This document shows positions 18,222 to 28,193 of a stretch of DNA of 64,000 nucleotides, piece after piece. Within the stretch, counting starts at the first letter, position 1; each line of letters begins with the position of its first letter. The notes under the pieces were generated by a model. That model worked only from the letters and a program-made list of their open reading frames with translations, was not told the DNA's origin and did no database searches. A program made the position numbers and the translations under genes. This DNA is from Bordetella genomosp. 9 (GTDB taxonomy: Bacteria; Pseudomonadota; Gammaproteobacteria; Burkholderiales; Burkholderiaceae_B). The stretch is taken from the NCBI RefSeq assembly GCF_002261425.1, contig NZ_NEVJ01000003.1:2108001-2172000 (forward strand), in the 5' to 3' direction.

Positions 18222-19208
18222 CTAGGCCTCGCCCCCAATCCCCGGCACCCCGCGCCGTATATTCCGCGAAAACTCCGCCGGATCCCGCGTCGCCCGCGCC
18301 CGGTCGGTGTATCGCCCGGCGGCGCGATAAGCCTGGACGCTGTCCGCCCCCGACAGCGCGCCGATCCGATACAGGTATTCCGGCAGATAGCCCGACAGCA
18401 GCAGCCGGTAGTCCAGCGGCAGCCCGGGCACGATCCTGTCGGCAAGCCGGTACGCGATCGTGATGCAGTTGGCCGTCAGCGTGTTGTAGAAGCGCGGATG
18501 CCGCAGCAGGCGCGTAGCGGTGTCCACGTATGAGAGCAACAGCTTGCGCGGCGCGCCGGCCGGCATGTGGACATGGTAAAGGTAGCCGTCTTCACCCCGC
18601 ACGTTGGTACGCACCCGCAGGCTGTCTTCCTCCGTCGAGGCCAGCACCGACAGTTCGTACTGGCGGAAGAACCCGCCGATCTCGGAAAACGTGTCGCCCC
18701 GCTTGCGGCGGATCTCCACCGAGAACACCAGGTACTGGCCGTCCGTGAAGCCGAACGAGACCAGCGCATGCGCGATCGCGGGCCGGCCCCAATACGAGAG
18801 CGCCAGGTCCACCGATGCCAGCTTCGCCAAGTCGTAGCGGCGGGTTTCCCAGCGGGCGTCGAAATCGGTCGCGCTGCGCCAGTCGAAGTTGCGCACATTG
18901 TGCAAGGTCAGGATATCGCCATCGACCGAGCCGTGGGTGATTCGCGCCACCTCGGGCATCCAGTCTCGTGAATTGGACGGCCGCAGGCCCAGGAACCACC
19001 AGGCCAGCAGTCCGGCCAGCATGACGCCGAACAGCGCCGCGGCCCACGGGCGGCCGGCCGCCAGTCCCGCCAGCGCGGCGGCCATCATGCCGAGCCACGC
19101 CAGCGACGGCAGCAGGCGCAGTCGTCCGTCCAGGGGCGACTGGAACCACAGCGCCAGCGCGCCCCACACGCCGCCAGCCACCATCGCGGCCGCGGCCAAC
19201 GCCGTCAT
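18222..19208 (-). CDS. DUF4105 / Lnb-type membrane protein
   Basis: A 328-residue protein with about three N-terminal membrane helices (residues 1-75) and a periplasmic DUF4105 domain. The hallmark stretches are HNVRNFDWRSATDFDARWE (about 103-121) and the probable catalytic Cys in LTANCITIAYRLAD (about 245-257); a His-containing YHVHMPAG lies near 211. DUF4105 is the domain of Lnb, a lipoprotein transacylase, and has a papain-like Cys-His active site. It is translated with the upstream gene through an ATGA overlap at 19205-19208. A role in lipoprotein N-acylation or another acyl transfer in the envelope is inference from the domain. Confidence 0.82.
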   Translation of the reverse strand: MTALAAAAMVAGGVWGALALWFQSPLDGRLRLLPSLAWLGMMAAALAGLAAGRPWAAALFGVMLAGLLAWWFLGLRPSNSRDWMPEVARITHGSVDGDILTLHNVRNFDWRSATDFDARWETRRYDLAKLASVDLALSYWGRPAIAHALVSFGFTDGQYLVFSVEIRRKRGDTFSEIGGFFRQYELSVLASTEEDSLRVRTNVRGEDGYLYHVHMPAGAPRKLLLSYVDTATRLLRHPRFYNTLTANCITIAYRLADRIVPGLPLDYRLLLSGYLPEYLYRIGALSGADSVQAYRAAGRYTDRARATRDPAEFSRNIRRGVPGIGGEA

Positions 19209-20596
19209 GACTGGGTCTGGGTGTGGGTCTGCGCATTGCGTGCGACCGCTTCGCGATCCTGGCGACGCCAGGCAGCGCGCAGCGCCGCCATCTGACGCAG
19301 CGCCGCCTGCGACACCTTCCACCAACCGAATGGCCGCGGATCGGCCAACATGCTGAGCGCGCGCGCGTAGTCCAGCGTCAGGCCTGGCGTCCAGGCCATG
19401 GTCAGGGCACGCTTGCGTATCTGCGCCGCCACCCAAAGCTCCGGCGTCAGCAGCAGGCGCCACAGCGCGCCCCAGCCTGCCTCCGGACCGTGCAGGCGGC
19501 CCACCACGCCGTCCAGCGCCGCTTCGAGCGCTGCCGACACCGAACTGGAGCAGTTGCGGTGCGTCAGGTTGTAGATCTCGACGGCGCGGTAGTCGTCCCA
19601 GAACGCCCGCAGCTTCGCCGCATCGTAATTGCGGATACGCACCTGCGCGGTCGATGGGCACCAGGCCTTGGACTCGGTGGCGTAGTCGGGCTGGTAGATG
19701 CCCGGCACGTTGTTGTCCGCGGTGGCGCGCAGCAACGCGCCGAACTGCTCGGGCGAGTGATCGATTTCCTCCGCCGGATACAGGCTGATGTACACCCCCT
19801 CGGGCGACTCCAGCGCGGCATGGCCCGTGGAGACCACGCCGTTGACGCCGACCGCCGCGATATAGCGGTTGACCACCGGATAATGGCGCGTCTCGGTCTT
19901 GGCCGAGCCCGATGGCGTCCACACGTGCACGGTCAAGGCGCGCTCGCTGGGCAGCGGCGGGCCGTCGAACACTTTCCGCGCCGGGCCGTCGACGCGCGTC
20001 GGCATGAAGGACGGATCGGGATTGCTGGCCAGCGCCGGATTGGCGTCCAGATTGCGCACGCGGCGCGCGAGCCACAGCAGCTTCAGGCCCGATATCGCCA
20101 GGAACAGGCCGACGCAGTACGGCACCGTGCCGGCGTAGTGGGTGGGATAAGGCTGGAAGAAGAAGATCGCCAGCAGCACCTCGGCCACCCCGGACGCGAA
20201 CACCACGCGCCAGCGGGGATAGCGCACGACGTAGGCGGCGATGCACTGTATCAGGCCATCCACCAGGAACAGCAGGCCGAACATCATCGACAGCACGAAA
20301 TTGCCGTGGTGCTGTCCCGCCAGCACCAGGGTGCCGGCAAGCAGTACGAAGACGCCCTTGGTATAGCGCAGCACCCGTTGGCCGCCGACGCCCGACTTGG
20401 CGATGGACAGCGTCGCGATGCCTTCGATCACCAGCAGCGCGGCGAAAAAATCCAGGGGAAAGTAGAGTACCCCGTCGAGCGCGTCGATGAAGATCACCGC
20501 GCCCGCCGCCAGCATCAGCAGGCCGCAAATGGCCAGCGCGCGGGCGCGCCTGTGCAAATACTCGATACCCAGCAGCAGCAGGACCAGGTGGCTCAT
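19205..20596 (-). CDS. HdeD/DUF308 membrane protein fused to cysteine-hydrolase-like domain
   Basis: A 463-residue protein. Residues about 1-180 hold six hydrophobic helices in the HdeD/DUF308 pattern (FIDALDGVLYFPLDFFAALLVIEG and repeats). The C-terminal half is periplasmic and contains a probable active-site Cys in YNLTHRNCSSSVSAALE and a His in VNGVVSTGHAALESPEGVYI, a layout like permuted NlpC/P60 or DUF4105 hydrolases. The start at 20596 (MSHLVLLLL) is preferred over 20641 because GGAGAT lies about eight bases before it. The gene overlaps the DUF4105 gene downstream, so the two probably work together in the cell envelope. No substrate can be named. Confidence 0.78.
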   Translation of the reverse strand: MSHLVLLLLGIEYLHRRARALAICGLLMLAAGAVIFIDALDGVLYFPLDFFAALLVIEGIATLSIAKSGVGGQRVLRYTKGVFVLLAGTLVLAGQHHGNFVLSMMFGLLFLVDGLIQCIAAYVVRYPRWRVVFASGVAEVLLAIFFFQPYPTHYAGTVPYCVGLFLAISGLKLLWLARRVRNLDANPALASNPDPSFMPTRVDGPARKVFDGPPLPSERALTVHVWTPSGSAKTETRHYPVVNRYIAAVGVNGVVSTGHAALESPEGVYISLYPAEEIDHSPEQFGALLRATADNNVPGIYQPDYATESKAWCPSTAQVRIRNYDAAKLRAFWDDYRAVEIYNLTHRNCSSSVSAALEAALDGVVGRLHGPEAGWGALWRLLLTPELWVAAQIRKRALTMAWTPGLTLDYARALSMLADPRPFGWWKVSQAALRQMAALRAAWRRQDREAVARNAQTHTQTQS

Positions 20597-20880
20597 GGGG
20601 CAAGTATCTCCATGCAAGGGTGTAATGCCACGGAAGGGCAAGTATCGCTCCGGCGGGGCCCCAGCCTGCCCCGGCGCCGGTTCGGGCGCCCCCGGCGGGA
20701 AGCGCCTGGCCCGGCGTGGACGGCGGTGCGGGCCGCCCCTTGTCGCGGCAAGGCGACATTATGGCCTGCCGATCGGCGTCGTTACATCTCGCCCGGCGCC
20801 AGCCTCCGCCTTTGGACTAGACCCGGCGTATGATCCTCCGATTCCATGCTTGAGTAGCGCCGCGGGTCGCCCCACCTCCA

Positions 20881-22476
20881 ATGTTCAGAATCGACCTGCG
20901 CCGTCTCATCCTTTGGCTGTGCCTGTGTTCGGTGCTGCTGGCGCTCGGCAACAGCTTCTACGCCAGCTACCGCGTCCAGCGTGAGATCCTGCTCACGAAC
21001 ACGCTGGAGGGCAACCACGCCTACGCCGCCAAGCTCGCCAACACGACCGACAACTTCATCAAGACCATCCGGCAGGAGCTCGCCTACAGCGCCGGCATGC
21101 TGGCGGACATGGAGACCGGGCCCGACCGCGCCGTCGCGGAGACCCAGCGGCTCATGCGGCAGAACGATCACTTCAATTCAGTGCTCGTCGTCGACGCAAC
21201 GGGGGTGATTCAAACGGTGGACCCGCCGATGGCCGCGCTGATCGGCGCCCGGCTCGACAGCGAACCCGTACAGCGGGCCCTGCGTTCGCGCCAGCCGCAG
21301 GTCAGCGAACCTTACCTGGGCGTGACCGGGCGCTGGGTCATCCTGAATTCACAACCGATCGTCGACCGTGGCGGCCGCTATCTGGGCTTCATCGCCGGCA
21401 CGCTGTACCTGCACGAAGAAAACGCGCTGCATTTCCTGCTGGGCGAACACTATTACCGCGATGGGTCCTTCCTGTTCGTGGTCGATCGCACCGGCAAGCT
21501 GATCTATCACCCGGAAAAGGGGCGCATCGGCGAGTCGGTCGCGAAGAATCCGGCGGTGGCGGACATCATGCGCGGCGTGTCCGGCGAGCGCCGCCTGATC
21601 AACACCAAGGGTATCGACATGCTGGCCGGCTATGCGGTGGTCCCCTCCACCGGCTGGGGCCTGATCGCCCAACGGCCCGTCGAAGGCACGCTGCAGCGCC
21701 TGGACGACCTGCTGTGGATGACGATCCGCAACTCGCTGCCGCTGATGCTCATTCTGCTGCTCGGCATCGGCTGGCTGTCCAAGCTGATTGCCCAGCCCCT
21801 GTGGCAGCTGGCGCGCGCCGCCAAGCAGATGGACGAAACGGATGCGTCCGACCGCATACGCAGCGTCAAGTCCTGGTACTTCGAGTCCGCGCAGTTGAAA
21901 CGCGCCTTGCTCACTGGGCTGGGCAGCATCAATCACAAGATCCGCAGCCTGCGCCGCGAATCCACCACGGATGCGCTGACCGCCTTGCTGAACCGCCGCG
22001 GGTTGATGCGGGCGCTCGATGAATTCGCGGCCACGGGCATGCCGTTCGCGGTGGCGGTCATCGATATCGATAACTTCAAGGCGATCAACGACAGCCACGG
22101 CCATGACATGGGCGACGACGTCATCCGCATGCTGGCGTCGCTGATGCGCCATGGCTCGCGCAGCAATGACGTGCTGGGCCGCGCCGGCGGCGAAGAGTTC
22201 ACCATGCTGCTGCCCGCGACCTCGCTGGACGACGCCGTCCGCGCCGCCGAACGCCTGCGCGCCGCCATGGAAAACACCATCAACCCGACGGGCAGCAAGG
22301 TGACCATCTCCATCGGCGTATCGCGCTATCCCGACCACGGCAACGACGTCTACGCCGTGTTGAAAGAGGCTGACAAGGCGCTCTACCAGGCCAAGAACCA
22401 TGGCCGCAACCTGACCTGCGTCGCCGCCCCGGCCGACCCGGAAGGCTTTCGCTTCGCCACGCGCCAGGCGGCCTGA
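20881..22476 (+). CDS. Membrane diguanylate cyclase with dCache sensor
   Basis: A 531-residue c-di-GMP synthase. A membrane helix (LILWLCLCSVLLALGNSFY, about 8-26) leads into a double-Cache periplasmic sensor (about 30-270), then a second helix (LPLMLILLLGIGWLSKL), a HAMP-like linker and a GGDEF domain. The active-site loop is intact as RAGGEEFTMLL (about residue 433), with the metal site IDIDNFKAINDSHGH before it. The RxxD inhibitory site is not obvious. Single gene with about 280 bases of upstream non-coding DNA. The Cache ligand is unknown; family members often sense small organic acids or amino acids. Confidence 0.92.
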   Translation: MFRIDLRRLILWLCLCSVLLALGNSFYASYRVQREILLTNTLEGNHAYAAKLANTTDNFIKTIRQELAYSAGMLADMETGPDRAVAETQRLMRQNDHFNSVLVVDATGVIQTVDPPMAALIGARLDSEPVQRALRSRQPQVSEPYLGVTGRWVILNSQPIVDRGGRYLGFIAGTLYLHEENALHFLLGEHYYRDGSFLFVVDRTGKLIYHPEKGRIGESVAKNPAVADIMRGVSGERRLINTKGIDMLAGYAVVPSTGWGLIAQRPVEGTLQRLDDLLWMTIRNSLPLMLILLLGIGWLSKLIAQPLWQLARAAKQMDETDASDRIRSVKSWYFESAQLKRALLTGLGSINHKIRSLRRESTTDALTALLNRRGLMRALDEFAATGMPFAVAVIDIDNFKAINDSHGHDMGDDVIRMLASLMRHGSRSNDVLGRAGGEEFTMLLPATSLDDAVRAAERLRAAMENTINPTGSKVTISIGVSRYPDHGNDVYAVLKEADKALYQAKNHGRNLTCVAAPADPEGFRFATRQAA

Positions 22477-22494
22477 CGACACGCCTGGCCGGGA

Positions 22495-24777
22495 CTATCG
22501 AGCCTGCCGGGCTTTCGCGGCCGGCTTCGGCGGCGGCGCCTTGGGCGGCTGCTTCATCTGTTGCAGCAGGGTGGAGCACTGGTTCTCGGCGCCCGAATTG
22601 CTCGGCACGATCAGGGCCAGCAGGCCCGCCGCCGGGGTCAGCACCGCGCCCAGGGCCACCATGCCGGCGCCCCGCGCCAGCAAGGGCGCGACCTTCACGC
22701 CGGCCTTGGGATTCTTCAGCGTGCCATCCACATACAGCGGCGAACGCAGCGAGATGATGCGCAGGCCCTTGCTATGCGGCGTGATGTCCAGGTCGATCGC
22801 TTCGTTCTTGAAGTTCACCGAGCCGTCGATATTGATCACCGCATTCTCGGTATCGAACACGAACAGGTCGGGGGTCGCCAGGCCATCCTTCACCTTGACG
22901 TCGGCCGCCGCGCAGTTGATGGGCACCTCCTGGTCGCCGAACAGCCTGGCGACGATGTAGTTGCCCACGTTCAGGCCCGCCAGCTCCATCAGGCTGGCGC
23001 TGATCACGCCATCGTTGATCAGGATTTTGGTCTCGCCGTTGGCGGTGGCCAGCAGCGCCGCCACCGAATTGCCGGTGCCGCTCAAGGCAACATCGCCGTT
23101 CAACTCGCCCAGGCTGCGTTTCATGCTTTCCACCTTGGGAAACAACTTCGGCAGTTGCAGGCGCCGCGCGGAAATCTTGGCGCGGCCGGGCATGGGCTTC
23201 TTCGAACCGTCCAGATGGATATCGGCGTCCAGCGTGCCGCCCGCCATGCCGAAGCGCAGAGGCGTCAGCGCCAGCGCGCCGTTCTGCATGACCGCGCGCA
23301 CCTGCAGGTCGGTGATGGGCAGGTCGGCGGTCTGGACGATTCTCTTGGCCTTCAGGCTCACGTCGGCGTCCATGGCGTTCCAGCGGTCGGTGCGGAACTC
23401 CTGCACCGGCAATGCCTTGTCCGCCGGCTGGTCGGAAGGCGTCTTGCCGCTATCGGTAGCCTGGCCCGACGCGCGCTCGGCCTTCGCCACCTTGGCGCTG
23501 TCCGAGTCCGCCTTGCCGCCGCTGCCCTTGCCGGTATCGGCGCCCACCAGCGGCCCCAGGTCGGCGAAGCGCAGCAGGTTGGAGGTGAACTGCCCCTGCA
23601 AGCGTGGCCGCGGCTTGCTGTCGGTGAACGTCAGGTCGCCATGGATATCGCTGTCGCCGACCTTGCCGTTGAAGCCGCGATACTCATAGACCGCGCCCTG
23701 CGGTTCGTTCAGGCGCCCCACGAGCCGGCCGTCGGTACTGTAGGGCGGCGTATCCGGCAAGGCCACGCCGATCAGGGGAAACAGGTCGGCCATGCTGGCG
23801 CCGGACAAGGTCAGGCGCAGATCCAGCGCGCCCAGGTGCGTCGGATTGGTCAAGGTGCCGACAGCGGATGCCTTGGTGTGTCCCAATGCGGCCTTGACCT
23901 CCAGCGGGAAGGGCTTGTCGGTGTCCTGCAGCGCCAGCACGCCGCCCACCTTGCCTTGCGCATCGACAGGCAGGCCCTTGTACTTGCCCTTGGCCTGCCA
24001 GCCAAAAACGTAGGCATCGCTTGCACCTGGCTGACCCGGCTGGCCCGCCGGGTTCGACTGCCCGGCTTGCCCAGCCTGCCCGCCCTGGCCCTTGCCATCG
24101 GCTTGCGCCGGCTGCGCGGCGGATCCGCTGGCGGCCCGTTTCGATCCGCTCAGGTCCCCGGCGATCTCCGCCCCCGCCAGATTGGCGATGGAGATGGGCT
24201 TGCCCAGCGGATCCACCACGACCTGCACATCCGCCTGGCGGGTTGCGTCCAGATACGCCACCGTCCCTTTGTCGAAGGCGATCTCGCGCACGTCCAGGGC
24301 CCATGCCGACGGCTGCTTGTCGGCGTCCTTGTCCTGATCCTGCTGCGGCTGGAACTCCCAGTTCGCGCGCCCGTCGGCCAGGCGCTCCAGGTTCACCGCC
24401 GGCTCGCCGAGCTGGATATGCCGCAAGGCCACCCGATGCGTCAGCAAGGGCAACAGCCCCACCTGGAATTGCAGTTGTTTCAGCGTGGCGAACTTCGGCG
24501 CCTTGCCCCAGTCCGTATTCGCGACCGAGATGTCGCCCGCGGTCAGTTCCGCCCAGGGGATCCAGGCCCGCCAGCCATGCTCGTCCTCCGGACGCCGCCA
24601 TTCCAGCCGCAGATCGCCGTTGATGGCCACCTGCCGCCCCAGCGCGGCCGAGGCCTTCTCTTCGACAAAAGGCTTGAAGCGGTTCGCGTCCAGCGTCGCC
24701 AGGAACACGACCACGGCTACCAGGATTAAAATTATCGCGGCTGCGATACCGGCAAGGATTTTGTTTCTACGCGCCAT
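22495..24777 (-). CDS. AsmA-family envelope protein
   Basis: A 760-residue AsmA-type protein with one N-terminal membrane anchor (ILAGIAAAIILILVAVVVFLA) followed by the family opening LDANRFKPFVEEKASAALGRQV. The remainder is a long periplasmic beta-rich domain of the bridge-like lipid-transfer superfamily, thought to help move phospholipids to the outer membrane. A low-complexity insertion rich in Gly, Gln, Pro and Ala lies at about residues 215-255, and a Ser/Lys/Asp-rich one at about 410-445. The C terminus is Pro/Lys-rich. The start at 24777 fits MARRNKIL; the longer ORF start at 24840 has no family support. Convergent with the diguanylate cyclase gene. Confidence 0.88.
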   Translation of the reverse strand: MARRNKILAGIAAAIILILVAVVVFLATLDANRFKPFVEEKASAALGRQVAINGDLRLEWRRPEDEHGWRAWIPWAELTAGDISVANTDWGKAPKFATLKQLQFQVGLLPLLTHRVALRHIQLGEPAVNLERLADGRANWEFQPQQDQDKDADKQPSAWALDVREIAFDKGTVAYLDATRQADVQVVVDPLGKPISIANLAGAEIAGDLSGSKRAASGSAAQPAQADGKGQGGQAGQAGQSNPAGQPGQPGASDAYVFGWQAKGKYKGLPVDAQGKVGGVLALQDTDKPFPLEVKAALGHTKASAVGTLTNPTHLGALDLRLTLSGASMADLFPLIGVALPDTPPYSTDGRLVGRLNEPQGAVYEYRGFNGKVGDSDIHGDLTFTDSKPRPRLQGQFTSNLLRFADLGPLVGADTGKGSGGKADSDSAKVAKAERASGQATDSGKTPSDQPADKALPVQEFRTDRWNAMDADVSLKAKRIVQTADLPITDLQVRAVMQNGALALTPLRFGMAGGTLDADIHLDGSKKPMPGRAKISARRLQLPKLFPKVESMKRSLGELNGDVALSGTGNSVAALLATANGETKILINDGVISASLMELAGLNVGNYIVARLFGDQEVPINCAAADVKVKDGLATPDLFVFDTENAVINIDGSVNFKNEAIDLDITPHSKGLRIISLRSPLYVDGTLKNPKAGVKVAPLLARGAGMVALGAVLTPAAGLLALIVPSNSGAENQCSTLLQQMKQPPKAPPPKPAAKARQAR

Positions 24778-25006
24778 TCTTGTCGCCTTCTTTCGATGAC
24801 AGTCGTCAGGACATGCCCGTCCGTAGCGGGCGCGGCGCATATTCCGTGCCGGGCCGCATCGGCCCGCCCGCCAGGGCGCGGCGCCACGATACGCATTAAC
24901 ATTGCGCCCCGGGGTTCGCCCCCGTCAAACCGGCCGCCTTTCCCCGGAGGCCGAACCCGTCAGACCATAAGGCAGCGCGGCTCGCACGCGCAAGCCAGGA
25001 GAGCCC

Positions 25007-26956
25007 ATGCGGCAACTGTGTTTCGTTTTTATCGTCGCGGCGCTGATCATGCTGACCATCAGCCGGTTGGCGCTGGCAGCCTGGCAGCGTGAGCGGGTGC
25101 GCAATGCCGGCGGCCTCTGGCCCATCCTGCGGGGCGGCTGGCGCATCGACGCGCACGAGGTCGCCGTGCTGGCCATCGCACCGGCCGTCTTCGCGCCCTG
25201 GCTGGGTCATTTCCCGACCGCGGCCGCCATCACCTCGGTCTGGTTCCAGGCGGCATGGCTGCTGCTGGTATTCATGGAAGTCGCCACGCCGCCCTTCATT
25301 CTCGAATACGACGCCCGCCCCAACCGCCTTTTCGTCGAATACCTGAAGCACCCGCGCGAAGTCTCCGGCATGTTGTGGCGCGGCTTCAAGGGCCCGCTGG
25401 TGGGCGGCCTGGTCGTGGTCGCGCTGGCCGCGTGGGCCGGCCACGCCATGTTCGGTTCGCCGCGCCCCGACGCCGCCCTGGCCTGGTGGCAGATGCCGCT
25501 GTACAGCGTGGCCGCCCTGGCGATCGGCATACTGGCCATACGGGGCACGCTGCAACATCGCCCCATCAATCCGTCCACGGTGGCCTACTGCGGCGACGGC
25601 ATGCTGAACATGCTGCCGCTGAACTCTCTATATAGTGTGCTGTACGCCGTCTACAGCATGAAGAACGAGAAATCGGCGTCCGCCGTCTACGGCGACATGC
25701 CGGACGAAGAAATGCACGCGCAGGTGTTGCAGGCCGCCGGCCTCCCGCACCCGCCGGCGGACCCGGCCTATCCCAGCATGCATCTGCAGACGCCCGGGCA
25801 ACGCCGGGCGCGCCCGCTGAACCTGGTCATCATCCTGGAAGAAAGCCTGGGCGCCCAATATGTGGCCAACCTGGGCGGGCAGGCGCTGACGCCATGCCTG
25901 GATGCGCTGGCACGCGATGGCTGGAATTTCACGCGGGCCTATGCCACCGGCACGCGCTCGGTGCGCGGCCTGGAAGCGGTCGTCACCGGCTTTATGCCGA
26001 CCCCGGCGCAGGCCGTGGTCAAACTGCCTGATGCGCAACGCGGTTTCTTCACGCTGGCGGATCTGCTGGGCCGGCAGGGCTACCATTCCCGCTTCATCTA
26101 CGGCGGCGAAGCGCACTTCGACAACATGAAGGGCTTCTTCCTGGGCAACGGTTTCAACCAGATCGTCGACCGCGGCGAATTCGTGGATCCGCAGTTCGTC
26201 GGCACCTGGGGCGCCTCGGACGAAGACATGTTCAACCAGCTGCATCGGCTGTTGAGCAGCGATGGCGAGCAGCCCACCTTCACCTTGGCCTTCACGGTGT
26301 CCAACCATACGCCCTGGGAATATCCCACCGGCCGCATCCAGCCGGACGGCAATCCCGCCACGGTCGAAAATACCGTCCGCTACGCCGACTGGGCACTCGG
26401 GCGCTTCTTCGAACAGGCCAGGAACTCGGCCTATTGGGAAAACACCGTTTTCCTGATCGCCGCCGACCACGATTCGCGCGTGTCGGGCGCCAGCCTGGTG
26501 CCGGTACGGCACTTCCACATACCGGCGCTGATCCTGGGCGCCGACGTGGCCGCGCGCCGCGATGACCGCATCATCAGCCAGGTCGACCTGGCGCCCACGC
26601 TGTTGTCGCTCATGGGCGTCGAAAGCCGCCATCCCATGCTGGGCCGCGACCTGACGCGTGCCCTCCAGGAAGGCGACCCGGGCCGCGCGATCATGCAATA
26701 CGGCGACAACTACGGGTACCTGAAAGGCGATCGCCTGCTGGTGCTGGGTCCGCAGAAGGCGCCGGTGCAGTACCGCTACGGGCAGCCCGAAACGTATGAA
26801 GCCGCCCCTGTCGACGCCGGTCTCGTGCGCGAAGCCCTGGCCCACGCGCTGTGGCCCAGCTGGGCGTATCGCGAAGGCCGCTACGCGTTGCCCGCACTGC
26901 ACGGCTCGGCGAGCCGGACCGCCCCATCACTGCGCAGCGGGCTCGAAAGAGCCTGA
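25007..26956 (+). CDS. LTA-synthase-like sulfatase-fold membrane enzyme
   Basis: A 649-residue protein with about five N-terminal membrane helices (1-190) and a C-terminal alkaline-phosphatase/sulfatase-fold domain (about 265-600). The metal-binding Glu is in LVIILEESLGAQY, the probable catalytic Thr in ATGTRSVRG (about residue 313), and later metal ligands in AADHDSRV and PVRHFHIPAL. This is the group of phosphoglycerol and phosphoethanolamine transferases, including OpgB, that decorate osmoregulated glucans or other envelope polymers in Gram-negatives. The exact acceptor is unknown. It is monocistronic and divergent from the AsmA gene, with 229 bases between them. Confidence 0.88.
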   Translation: MRQLCFVFIVAALIMLTISRLALAAWQRERVRNAGGLWPILRGGWRIDAHEVAVLAIAPAVFAPWLGHFPTAAAITSVWFQAAWLLLVFMEVATPPFILEYDARPNRLFVEYLKHPREVSGMLWRGFKGPLVGGLVVVALAAWAGHAMFGSPRPDAALAWWQMPLYSVAALAIGILAIRGTLQHRPINPSTVAYCGDGMLNMLPLNSLYSVLYAVYSMKNEKSASAVYGDMPDEEMHAQVLQAAGLPHPPADPAYPSMHLQTPGQRRARPLNLVIILEESLGAQYVANLGGQALTPCLDALARDGWNFTRAYATGTRSVRGLEAVVTGFMPTPAQAVVKLPDAQRGFFTLADLLGRQGYHSRFIYGGEAHFDNMKGFFLGNGFNQIVDRGEFVDPQFVGTWGASDEDMFNQLHRLLSSDGEQPTFTLAFTVSNHTPWEYPTGRIQPDGNPATVENTVRYADWALGRFFEQARNSAYWENTVFLIAADHDSRVSGASLVPVRHFHIPALILGADVAARRDDRIISQVDLAPTLLSLMGVESRHPMLGRDLTRALQEGDPGRAIMQYGDNYGYLKGDRLLVLGPQKAPVQYRYGQPETYEAAPVDAGLVREALAHALWPSWAYREGRYALPALHGSASRTAPSLRSGLERA

Positions 26957-27152
26957 CCGCTCCGGACGAATGTGGCGCGGTCCCGGTGCCGCGGTCCCGG
27001 CGGCGCGCCGTCGATCGGTAATGATTTAGAAACAAATAGAAACTTCCACGGCTGTCTGTATCATTATCCTGCCGTACGGGCTGTTGCCTTTGTTAAACGT
27101 GTCACACTACCGGACAAACAACATCGCTCGCGTGCCAGGAGAAAACCCCAGA

Positions 27153-27527
27153 ATGACCGACAAAACCCTCCAGATCCTGATCGTGGACGATAACGAGATG
27201 GCGTCGGAACTGCTGTCGGAATTCGTCGAACTGCTGGGCCATGCCGCGCAGACGACGGCCACGGCCGGCGAAGCCATTACCGCCTGCGCGTCGCGCTGCC
27301 CCGACGTCGTCATCACCGACATCGTGCTGCCCGATCTGGATGGCTACGAGCTGGCCGCGCGCCTGCGCGCCACTTACGGCAAGGGACTTCGCATTCTTGC
27401 GCTGAGCGGCCTGCCGCGGAACAACGACCGGGTAGAGGCTGTCAATTTCGACGCCTGGCTGGAAAAACCGCTGGATCTGTCCGTGCTGGAACGCCTGCTG
27501 GGTACTCCTGGGGAAAAGACGACATAA
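27153..27527 (+). CDS. Single-domain response regulator (CheY-like receiver)
   Basis: A 124-residue stand-alone receiver: acidic pocket ILIVDDNE (residues 8-15), phospho-acceptor Asp in VVITDIVLPDLDG (about 55), Thr/Ser switch LALSGLP and conserved Lys in WLEKPLD. It has no output domain. The start at 27153 is chosen because AGGAG precedes it and the family begins here. Its TAA overlaps the next ATG (TAATG), and a third gene follows ten bases later, making a three-gene operon with a DHp-like phosphotransfer protein and a GGDEF-EAL protein. Confidence 0.92.
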   Translation: MTDKTLQILIVDDNEMASELLSEFVELLGHAAQTTATAGEAITACASRCPDVVITDIVLPDLDGYELAARLRATYGKGLRILALSGLPRNNDRVEAVNFDAWLEKPLDLSVLERLLGTPGEKTT

Positions 27528-28183
27528 TGCGGGCCGGCAATCAAGACCTTCATCTGGTGGAAGGCATTCAGTTCAGGATACTCGCGCACGTATTCCCGGT
27601 GCTGCGCCACGACGCGCTGAAACCGCTATCCAACGCCAAGCTCACGATCGTGCTGCTGGAAAAAGCCATTTCCAAGGGCACCGTCGCGGAAACCGACCCG
27701 CCCCCCTTCGTCGGCGACCTGGACACCATGCTGGACGACAGCGTGGCGGCGATCCGCCTGTTGAACAACTGGTTCCAGGACGACAGCCCCGCCATGGACG
27801 TCCAGGGCATCCTGCAGGAATGCCGGCGCCTGGCGTTTTCGCAGTTGCTGCTGTCGGGCAAGAAGGTGCAGATCGACGACTTTCCCCACGCGACGCCGGT
27901 CGCCCATCGGCCCAGCCGCTACGTGCTGATGGCGTGGATGATCCTGGCGATCTACGGCCTGCCGGAACGCGGCGTCCTGCAGATCAGCCAGGAAGGACCG
28001 CATGGACTGGCTGCCCGGTCCCTGCCCGCGCCGCCGGATGCCACCACCCGCACCCTGCAGCCGGAAAGCGCCCCGCCCATCTCGCTGGAAGACGCGAAGA
28101 AAATAGCCTCGTTCTACGGATGGAAGCTGGTCAAGCAGGACGGCGGCTGGCTGCTGAACGTGCCGGCGGCAGATCACGCCTGA
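27527..28183 (+). CDS. DHp-type histidine phosphotransfer / degenerate histidine kinase
   Basis: A 218-residue cytoplasmic protein. A DHp-like helix carries a plausible phospho-His in VLRHDALKPLSNAKL (about residue 27), matching the H-D-x-x-x-P-L pattern of HisKA-type H-boxes. The second half should be a Bergerat-fold domain but lacks recognisable N, G1 and G2 boxes; it reads PSRYVLMAWMILAIYG and then IASFYGWKLVKQDGGW at the end, where kinases often have a final strand pair. Such a layout resembles ChpT-type phosphotransferases. It is coupled to the receiver upstream and probably exchanges phosphate with it. No sensor domain is present. Confidence 0.6.
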   Translation: MRAGNQDLHLVEGIQFRILAHVFPVLRHDALKPLSNAKLTIVLLEKAISKGTVAETDPPPFVGDLDTMLDDSVAAIRLLNNWFQDDSPAMDVQGILQECRRLAFSQLLLSGKKVQIDDFPHATPVAHRPSRYVLMAWMILAIYGLPERGVLQISQEGPHGLAARSLPAPPDATTRTLQPESAPPISLEDAKKIASFYGWKLVKQDGGWLLNVPAADHA

Positions 28184-28193
28184 GGTCTCCGGC

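Noticed and set aside
18222..20759. An 845-residue minus-strand frame
   Set aside because: Only its last 328 residues are a gene (DUF4105). The rest is the out-of-frame shadow of the DUF308 gene at 19205-20596.
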